Source: Alphaproteobacteria bacterium
GTDB taxonomy: Bacteria; Pseudomonadota; Alphaproteobacteria; Rhodospirillales; Rhodospirillaceae
Assembly (NCBI GenBank): GCA_030604885.1
Contig: JAUVUZ010000001.1
Coordinates: 1 to 64,000, forward strand
DNA: 64,000 nucleotides
Reading direction: 5' to 3'
Under the pieces are notes generated by a model. That model searched no databases, had not been told where the DNA came from, and saw nothing but the letters and a program-made list of their open reading frames with translations. Position 1 is the stretch's first letter, and every line of letters begins with the position of its first letter. Shown here in pieces: positions 58,351-64,000 of this stretch. The translations under genes were made by a program, and so were the position numbers.

Positions 58351-59739
58351 ATGCAGACCAGCGAAAATCAGGTCGCCGAATTGGTCCGGAAAGTTCTCGA
58401 GGAGATGCAGGTCGCGCCGCCGAGCGAGCGGATCGACGGCATCTTCCCCACCATCGACGCGGCGGTGGACGCGGCGGTCGCGGCGCAAAAGGCGCTGCTC
58501 GCCCTCAGTCTCGAAAAACGCGGCGAGATCATCGAGACGATCCGCGCCCGGGTGCTGGAGGCGAACGAACGCCTCGCCCGCCTCGCGGTGAGCGAAACCC
58601 ACCTCGGCCGCGTCGAGGACAAGATCCGCGAGAACATTCTCTGCTGCAAGAAGACCCCGGGCATCGAGGACATCCGGCCGCTCGCACTCTCCGGCGACAA
58701 CGGCATGATGCTGCTCGAATATGCCCCGGTGGGGGTGATCGGGGCGCTGACCCCGATCACCAACCCCACCGGCACCTTCATCAACAACACCATCGGCATG
58801 GTCGCGGCGGGCAATGCGGTGGTGTTCAACTGCCACCCCAGCGCCAAGGAAACCAGCAAGCAGATGCTGCTGCTGCTGCACAAGGCGATCGTCGACGCGG
58901 GCGGCCCGCCCGGCCTCGTCGGCATGGTCGCCGAGCCGAGCCTGGACAGCGCCAACGCCCTGGTGTCGCACCCGAGGATCAACATGCTGGTGGCCACCGG
59001 CGGCAAGGCGGTGGTGGACGTGGTGCTGCGCTCGGGCAAGAAGGCGATCGGCGCGGGCGCGGGCAACCCGCCGGTGCTGGTGGACGAAACCGCCAACCTC
59101 CGCCGCGCGGCCAAGTGCATCGTCAACGGCGCCTCGGTCAACAACAACATCTTCTGCATCTGCGAGAAGGAACTGATCGTGGTGCAGGAGGTGGCCGACG
59201 TGCTCGCCAAGTTCATGGAGGAGACCGGCAAGGCCTACCTGCTCTCGCCCGAGGAGGCGAAAAAGGTCACCGACCTGGTGGTGGTGGACGGCCACATCAA
59301 CGCCAAGTACATCGGCCGCGACGTGCAGGTGATCCTCAAGGACGCGGGCATCGTCGTCAACGACGACTTCCGCCTCGCCTTCTTCCGCGCCGAGAAGGAC
59401 CATCCGCTGGTGTGGCTGGAGCAGATGATGCCGATCCTGCCGATGGTGACGGTCAAGAACGTCCAGGAGGGCATCCGCTTCGGCGTCGAGGTGGAGAAGG
59501 GCAACCGCCACACCGCGATCATGCACTCCACCAACATCGACAACCTCACCGCCTTCGCCCGCGCGGTGCAGACCACGATCTTCGTCAAGAACGCGCCGTG
59601 CTACGCCGGGATCGGCCTGGGCGGCGAGGGCCACACCTCGTTCACCATCGCCGGGCCGACCGGCGAGGGCCTGACCTCGGCGCGCACCTTCACCCGTCAG
59701 CGCCGCTGCGTGCTGGCGGAGGCGTTCCGGATCATCTGA
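58351..59739 (+). CDS. pduP: CoA-acylating propionaldehyde dehydrogenase
   Basis: 462 aa. N-terminal helix NQVAELVRKVLEEMQV is the known targeting peptide. Then NTIGMVAAGNAVVFNCHPSA, VATGGKAVVDVVLRSGKKA, and Cys269 in VNNNIFCICEKE, the probable thiol nucleophile. It makes propionyl-CoA (or 3-hydroxypropionyl-CoA) from the aldehyde with NAD and CoA inside the shell. No PduL phosphotransacylase gene is in the window to take the product further. Confidence 0.95.
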   Translation: MQTSENQVAELVRKVLEEMQVAPPSERIDGIFPTIDAAVDAAVAAQKALLALSLEKRGEIIETIRARVLEANERLARLAVSETHLGRVEDKIRENILCCKKTPGIEDIRPLALSGDNGMMLLEYAPVGVIGALTPITNPTGTFINNTIGMVAAGNAVVFNCHPSAKETSKQMLLLLHKAIVDAGGPPGLVGMVAEPSLDSANALVSHPRINMLVATGGKAVVDVVLRSGKKAIGAGAGNPPVLVDETANLRRAAKCIVNGASVNNNIFCICEKELIVVQEVADVLAKFMEETGKAYLLSPEEAKKVTDLVVVDGHINAKYIGRDVQVILKDAGIVVNDDFRLAFFRAEKDHPLVWLEQMMPILPMVTVKNVQEGIRFGVEVEKGNRHTAIMHSTNIDNLTAFARAVQTTIFVKNAPCYAGIGLGGEGHTSFTIAGPTGEGLTSARTFTRQRRCVLAEAFRII

Positions 59740-59750
59740 GGCGGAGCGCC

Positions 59751-60830
59751 ATGGAACGCACGATGAAAGCCGCGGTGGTGCGCGCGTTCGGCGCGCCCCT
59801 CGAAATCGAGGACCGGCCGGTGCCCAAGCCGGGGCCGGGGCAGGTGCTGGTGCGCATCCGCGCCTCCGGCGTCTGCCACACCGACCTCCACGCCGCCGAC
59901 GGCGACTGGCCGGTGAAGCCGCGCCTGCCGCTGGTGCCGGGGCACGAGGGGGTGGGCTTCGTGGTCGAGCTGGGGGAGGGGGTGGAGCGCCTGAAGGTGG
60001 GCGACTGCGTCGGCATCGCCTGGCTGCACTCCGCCTGCGGCGTGTGCGAATATTGCACATCGGGGTGGGAAACCCTGTGCAAGTGCCAAACCAACACCGG
60101 CTATTCGGTGGACGGCACCTTCGCCGAATACGCCCTCGCCGACGCCGACTACGCGATCCCCATCCCCGAAGGCTCGAACCTGCTGGAAATCGCCCCGATT
60201 CTCTGCGCCGGGGTGACGGTCTACAACGCGCTCAGGCGCACCGAGGCGCGCAAGGGCGACTGGGTGGCGATCTCGGGCATCGGCGGCCTCGGCCACATGG
60301 CGATCCAGTACGCGCGGCTGATGGGGTTGCAGGTGTGCGCGGTGGACATCGACGACGAGAAGCTGGAGTTCGCCGAGGAACTGGGCGCGGCGTTCGCCAT
60401 CAACGCGCGGACCGTCGACCCCGGCGAGGCGCTCAAGGAGCGCATCGGCGGCGCCCACGGCGCGCTCGTCACCGCCGCCTCGGTGCGGGCCTACGAACAG
60501 GCCTACCGCATGGTGCGGCCGGGCGGCTGCATGGTGATGATCGGCCTGTCCGACGGCGAGCTGAAGGTGCCGATCTACGACACCGTCATCAACGCGGTGA
60601 CGATCCGCGGTTCGGTGGTGGGGTCGCGCCGGGTGATGCGGGAGGCGATGGAATTCGCCGCCCACGGGCGGATCAAGGCGGCGATCCACCGCCGCCCCCT
60701 CGAAGACATCAACCGCATCTTCGAGGAACTGCACCAGGGCACCGTCGAGGGCCGCTTCGTCATCGACTTCGGCGGTCCGGATCTCGCCTACGACGAAAAC
60801 CGCATCCCCTCGCCGATGCCCTGGGCGTGA
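59751..60830 (+). CDS. Zinc-dependent alcohol dehydrogenase
   Basis: 359 aa MDR enzyme of the AdhP type. Catalytic zinc residues in SGVCHTDLHAADGDW and GHEGVG, structural zinc Cys in CGVCEYCTSGWETLC, and NAD site GIGGLGHMAIQYARL. It stands where PduQ would, but PduQ is an iron-type alcohol dehydrogenase. Reducing the aldehyde to alcohol would regenerate NAD for PduP. No clear targeting peptide is seen, so it may act outside the shell. Confidence 0.9.
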   Translation: MERTMKAAVVRAFGAPLEIEDRPVPKPGPGQVLVRIRASGVCHTDLHAADGDWPVKPRLPLVPGHEGVGFVVELGEGVERLKVGDCVGIAWLHSACGVCEYCTSGWETLCKCQTNTGYSVDGTFAEYALADADYAIPIPEGSNLLEIAPILCAGVTVYNALRRTEARKGDWVAISGIGGLGHMAIQYARLMGLQVCAVDIDDEKLEFAEELGAAFAINARTVDPGEALKERIGGAHGALVTAASVRAYEQAYRMVRPGGCMVMIGLSDGELKVPIYDTVINAVTIRGSVVGSRRVMREAMEFAAHGRIKAAIHRRPLEDINRIFEELHQGTVEGRFVIDFGGPDLAYDENRIPSPMPWA

Positions 60831-60842
60831 CCGGGGCGGGGA

Positions 60843-61016
60843 TCAGTACCCCAGCGGCCCCTTGGGGGTGGGAACGGCACAGGCAAACTGCTGTTCGACC
60901 CCCGGGAGGGCCTTGGCGGGATGCTCGGAAACCGGCGCGGCGAGCGCCGTGCCGGCAACGAAAAGCAGCCCCGTGAAAAGGGTTAGACCGACGGGCAGAG
61001 CGCGGAGGGAGGACAT
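60843..61016 (-). CDS. Small secreted peptide, 57 aa
   Basis: A short gene on the minus strand between the dehydrogenase and glpD. ATG 61014-61016 follows AGGTGAG. The product starts MSSLRALPVGLTLFTGLLFV and continues AGTALA, a good signal peptide. The mature part of about 30 residues has one Cys (QQFACAVPTP) and ends LGY. No family recognised. It shares its 3' end with nothing, converging on the dehydrogenase stop 13 bp away. Confidence 0.6.
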   Translation of the reverse strand: MSSLRALPVGLTLFTGLLFVAGTALAAPVSEHPAKALPGVEQQFACAVPTPKGPLGY

Positions 61017-61448
61017 TTCTCACCTTTGTTTTGTGGGTATTCGGTTGCCCGTAAGGTGGGCCGAAAACATGGGTAGGTAAAATCAGGAATTTCGGTTTTT
61101 TGTTTCGGTTTCGCCGATGGTCGAGGCTGAATCGACTTTCGGAATAGGGGCGAAGGGGGTACTCTTGAAGCATCGGTTCGTAGAGAGCGCACGAGACACC
61201 ACGAACCGCGATGGGACACCGACGGCGGTCCGGAGCCTTCCGGTCGCCCGGTCGCGTTTCGTCGTCGGCGGTCACGCCCTGGCGCTCCCGGTTTTCCGCG
61301 TTCACGCTCGTCTTCCCCGCCGCGCCCCGGCACCTTCCGCCCCGACACCGTTCGCGCCCGCGGCGTTTTCCGCGCGTTCGTTCCCATCCGTCCGAAACCC
61401 CGGGCCGCAAGAGTCCGGCACGCGTTTGCACGCGTAAGGGAGCGAACC
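61017..61448 (+). promoter_or_regulatory. Promoter and long leader upstream of glpD
   Basis: A 432-bp stretch without a convincing gene. The first 90 bp are AT-rich and include TTGTTTTGTGGG and AAAATCAGGAATTTCGG, likely promoters for both strands. The rest is GC-rich and contains small hairpins: CCGGA/TCCGG at 61230-61243 and GGTTCGT/ACGAACC (61175-61181 with 61201-61207). Since a GlpP-type antiterminator is encoded downstream, a leader acting as its RNA target is plausible. No classic terminator with a T run was found. Confidence 0.4.
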
Positions 61449-63062
61449 ATGCGCCAGAACCAGCTCGAAGCACTGAAATCCCAGGACCAGTTCGACATTC
61501 TCGTGATCGGCGGCGGCGCCACCGGCTGCGGCATCGCGGCCGACGCCGCGGCGCGCGGCCTCTCCGTCGCGCTGGTGGAGAAGGGCGACTTCGCCGGCGG
61601 CACGTCGAGCCGCAGCACCAAGCTGGTGCACGGCGGCGTGCGCTATCTCGAAGCCGCCGTCAAGCACCTCGACAAGGTGCAGTACCACCTCGTCAAGGAG
61701 GGGTTGCACGAACGCGGCGCCTTCCTCCGCAACGCGCCGCACCTCGCGCACCGCCTCGCGCTGGTCACGCCGGTCTATTCGTGGTGGGAACTGCCCTACG
61801 TCTACATCGGGCTGAAGCTCTACGACATCCTTTCGGGCGCCATGAACATCGGCAAGAGCACGATGATCTCGGCGCGCACCGCCCTCAAGCACTTCCCGAC
61901 CCTGCGGGCCGAGGGGCTGAAGGGCGCGGTGGTCTATTACGACGGCCAGTTCAACGACGTGCGCATGGCGATGTCGCTGATCCTCACCGCCCAGCAGCAC
62001 GGCGGCGTGGCGGTCAACTACTGCGCGGTCGAGAGCCTCACCAAGGGCGCCGACGGCCGCCTCGACGGCGCGGTGGTGGAAGACCGCCTCACCGGCGAGC
62101 GCTTCCCGGTCAAGGCGAAGGCGGTGGTCAACGCGTGCGGCCCGTTCGCCGAGGCGATCCTGCGCATGGACGACCCGGAGGCGAAGCCGATCCTCAAGGG
62201 CGCCGAGGGCGTGCACATCATCCTCGACCGCGACAAGATCCCGCTCGACGTCGGCCTCCTGATCCCCAAGACCGACGACGGCCGGGTGCTGTTCCTGCTC
62301 CCGTGGGAGCGCCACATCATCGTCGGCACCACCGACGAACCCACCGAGATCGTCGAGAAGCCGGTCGCGCCGGAGGCGGACATCGCCTACCTGCTCGACT
62401 ACGTGCGCCGCTACTTCAAAACCGACGTGACGGAAAAGGACGTGAAGGCGGCGTGGTGCGGCATCCGCCCGCTGGTGTTCGACCCGAAGGCCAAGGACAC
62501 CTCGCAGCTCGCGCGCGAGCACGTGATCTTCGAGTCGAAATCCGGCCTCGTCACCATCGCGGGCGGCAAGTGGACGATCTACCGCCTGATGGCCGAGCAC
62601 ACCGTCGACCGGGCGATCCAGGTCGGGCGGCTCAACCCGCCGCGCGGCTGCGTCACCCACGACATGCGCCTGGTGGGCGCCTGCCACTTCGCCTCCGACA
62701 TGGACAAGGTTCTGGCGACCCGCCACGGCCTGCCCGCCGACGTGGCGGAGCATCTGGTCCACAGCTACGGCGACCAGGTCGGCAAGATTCTCGCCCTCAT
62801 CACCGAGCACGGCATGGAGCGGCTCTCGCCCGCGCATCCGTTCCTCGAGGTGGAGGTGCGCCACGCGGTGCGGGAGGAACAGGCGGTCCACGCCGCCGAC
62901 GTGCTGATCCGCCGCATGACCTTCGCCCTCACCGATACCGACGCGGCGCTCGCCGCGGCGGACCGGGTGGTGGCGCTGATGGCCGAGGAACTGGGGTGGA
63001 GCGCCGCCCGGCAGGAGGAGGAACGCGCCGACGCCAAAACCCGCGTCGCCGCCGGACTCTAG
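61449..63062 (+). CDS. glpD: Aerobic-type glycerol-3-phosphate dehydrogenase
   Basis: 537 aa FAD enzyme. ILVIGGGATGCGIAADAAAR is the FAD site. FAGGTSSRSTKLVHGGVRYL, TTDEPTEIVEKPV, WCGIRPLVFDPKAKDTSQLA and IAGGKWTIYRLMAEHTVDRA are GlpD/GlpO signatures. It oxidises glycerol-3-phosphate to dihydroxyacetone phosphate and passes electrons to quinone. No glpF or glpK lies in the window. Confidence 0.95.
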   Translation: MRQNQLEALKSQDQFDILVIGGGATGCGIAADAAARGLSVALVEKGDFAGGTSSRSTKLVHGGVRYLEAAVKHLDKVQYHLVKEGLHERGAFLRNAPHLAHRLALVTPVYSWWELPYVYIGLKLYDILSGAMNIGKSTMISARTALKHFPTLRAEGLKGAVVYYDGQFNDVRMAMSLILTAQQHGGVAVNYCAVESLTKGADGRLDGAVVEDRLTGERFPVKAKAVVNACGPFAEAILRMDDPEAKPILKGAEGVHIILDRDKIPLDVGLLIPKTDDGRVLFLLPWERHIIVGTTDEPTEIVEKPVAPEADIAYLLDYVRRYFKTDVTEKDVKAAWCGIRPLVFDPKAKDTSQLAREHVIFESKSGLVTIAGGKWTIYRLMAEHTVDRAIQVGRLNPPRGCVTHDMRLVGACHFASDMDKVLATRHGLPADVAEHLVHSYGDQVGKILALITEHGMERLSPAHPFLEVEVRHAVREEQAVHAADVLIRRMTFALTDTDAALAAADRVVALMAEELGWSAARQEEERADAKTRVAAGL

Positions 63063-63169
63063 TCAAAACAACCGGCAAGGATGGTTTTATGGGTCGACCG
63101 CACACATTATCCTGGGACAGGCGTCCGGCGGAGTCTCGCGTGGCGCATCCCATCGAGCGAGGAGGACCC

Positions 63170-63796
63170 ATGTCGACCGGCCAAACCATCCCCATGCCGC
63201 CCGAGCGGCGCGCCCGGCCTTCGGGCCAGCGGCCGCCGCTCGGCGCGCTGCTCGCGGACACCAAGATCGTCCCCGCGCTGCGCGACCCGGAAACCCTGGA
63301 GCGCGCCCTCGGCGCGCGCGGCAGCGTGATCTACATCCTCTGCTGCGATCCCGAGAACATCGGCGACATGGTGCGGCGCATCCACGAGGCCGGAAAGGTG
63401 TCGATCGTCAACATCGACCTGATGAGCGGCTTCGCGCGCGACAAGTTCGCCCTGCGCCATCTCGCCGGGCTGGGGGTGGACGGGGTGATCTCCACCCATG
63501 TCGAATCCCTGCGACAGGCCCAGTCCCTCGGGCTTTACGTCATCCAGCGCACCTTCCTGCTCGACAGCGCGGCGATGAACCACATCTGCAACCAGCTTCG
63601 CAACAGCACCGTGGACGCCCTCGAACTGCTGCCGGCGATGGCCGTGCCGCGATTCGTGCCGGTGGCGGCGGCGATCGCGCCGTCGATTCCCCTGTGCGGC
63701 GGCGGCCTCGTCACCACCATGGCCGAGGCGGTCGACATTCTGGATCGGGGGTGCCATGCGATCTCCACCAGCGACCCGCAACTCTGGGTGCCGTAA
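63170..63796 (+). CDS. glpP: GlpP-type glycerol-3-phosphate antiterminator
   Basis: 208 aa. IVPALRDPETLERALGARGS, IYILCCDPENIGDMVRRI, VNIDLMSGFARDKFALRHL, GVDGVISTHVES and a C-terminal PSIPLCGGGLVTTMAEAVD fit the GlpP family, which in Bacillus binds glycerol-3-phosphate and the glpD leader RNA. GAGGAGGA precedes ATG 63170. It lies 107 bp after glpD and presumably controls it. Confidence 0.9.
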   Translation: MSTGQTIPMPPERRARPSGQRPPLGALLADTKIVPALRDPETLERALGARGSVIYILCCDPENIGDMVRRIHEAGKVSIVNIDLMSGFARDKFALRHLAGLGVDGVISTHVESLRQAQSLGLYVIQRTFLLDSAAMNHICNQLRNSTVDALELLPAMAVPRFVPVAAAIAPSIPLCGGGLVTTMAEAVDILDRGCHAISTSDPQLWVP

Positions 63797-63900
63797 TCGC
63801 GCGTTTCCGCGCTTTTCCCAGCGGCGCCCGGGGGCTTCCGCCGCCCGCCCGGCCGGGCGGGTAAGGGCCCTGCCCGGGCGGCGAATTCATTTGTTTTCCC
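63797..63900 (+). terminator. GC-rich inverted repeats after glpP
   Basis: CCCGCCCGGCCGGGCGGG at 63844-63861 is a perfect 18-bp palindrome. A second GC stem, GCCC/GGGC, follows at about 63867-63879, and then the T-rich ATTTGTTTTCC (63889-63899). Together they look like a compound terminator for the glpD-glpP unit. Confidence 0.55.
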
Positions 63901-63951
63901 ACCCCAAATCCACTACCGTTGAAGGCATGGTGCGGATGGCAAGACCCAGAG

Positions 63952-63999
63952 AAGCCATCTATTGAAGAGGGTTATTTCAACCTTCTCAATAGATGGCTT
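63952..63999. repeat. AT-rich inverted repeat at the window edge
   Basis: AAGCCATCTATTGA at 63952-63965 is mirrored by the right arm ending TCAATAGATGGCTT at 63999. The inner parts GAGGGTT and AACCTTC also pair with a bulge, leaving a loop of about 5 bases. The stem is 20 bp or more and AT-richer than all surroundings. It may be a terminator continuing past the edge, an RNA hairpin or the end of a mobile element. The window cuts it off. Confidence 0.6.
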
Positions 64000-64000
64000 T

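Noticed and set aside
61119-61136. GTCGA-N7-TCGAC upstream of glpD as another copy of the pdu activator site
   Set aside because: The arms are shorter and the spacing is 7 instead of 4, so it does not match the GTGTCGA-N4-TCGACAC sites.
61117-61437. A 106-codon frame just upstream of glpD
   Set aside because: The product is Pro/Ala/Arg-rich with no recognisable fold, no good ribosome site, and lies in the leader region. Kept as non-coding leader.
63756-63965. A 69-codon frame at the end of glpP
   Set aside because: Begins inside glpP in another frame and runs through the GC-rich palindromes. No ribosome site.

Overview
The window is about 70% GC, densely coded and free of recognisable transposons, phage genes or CRISPR arrays. 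The initiator tRNA form, the RND/NodT pump, the HWE-type kinase and the Fur-like boxes point to an alphaproteobacterium, perhaps of the Rhodospirillales. That placement is inference from gene style, not a database match. The content (oxygen-independent heme breakdown, a B12-dependent microcompartment) suggests a facultative or anaerobic lifestyle.

Layout. (1) 51-162: initiator tRNA and its terminator. (2) 182-6702: TetR repressor divergent from a tripartite RND efflux operon, with a palindromic operator between them. (3) 6757-17383: heme/iron island. It holds an HmuS-like heme-handling protein, the ABC importer HmuTUV, a two-component system, a TonB-dependent heme receptor behind a strong Fur box, and the HutW/ChuW-HutX/ChuX-ChuY trio for oxygen-independent heme degradation. 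(4) 17389-31208: LysR regulator divergent from a roughly 12.6-kb catabolic operon. It has an M20 deacylase, a dipeptide-type ABC importer, a ketopantoate-reductase-like enzyme, a carbamoylase-like M20 enzyme, an acetylpolyamine-amidohydrolase-like enzyme, and GabD and GabT. The proposed logic is import of an acylated amine or peptide, removal of blocking groups, and entry to succinate through GABA. (5) 31308-44722: mixed chromosomal genes, including a Mur-ligase/LD-carboxypeptidase pair, two divergent COG0523 metallochaperone GTPases, an HWE kinase, a DnaQ-like exonuclease, a luciferase-like oxidoreductase, carbonic anhydrase, a phosphoesterase, a cupin, an aldo/keto reductase and a membrane transporter.

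(6) 44986-60830: the most distinctive region, a compact propanediol-utilisation (Pdu) bacterial microcompartment locus. A PocR-GAF-sigma54 activator precedes a tandem set of palindromes and a -24/-12 promoter, followed by one operon: pduA-like, pduB, pduCDE, pduG, pduH with a tail, a BMC protein with a Pro/Ala-rich tail, a tandem-BMC protein, eutJ-like, pduM-like, pduN-like, pduO split in two, pduP and a zinc alcohol dehydrogenase. No pduL, pduS, pduT, pduU, pduV or pduW is in the window, so the locus looks like a reduced Pdu/Eut hybrid.

(7) 60843-63796: a 57-residue secreted peptide on the minus strand, then glpD and a GlpP-type antiterminator. They place glycerol-3-phosphate oxidation beside the microcompartment and raise the possibility that it also handles glycerol. 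The window ends inside an AT-rich inverted repeat.
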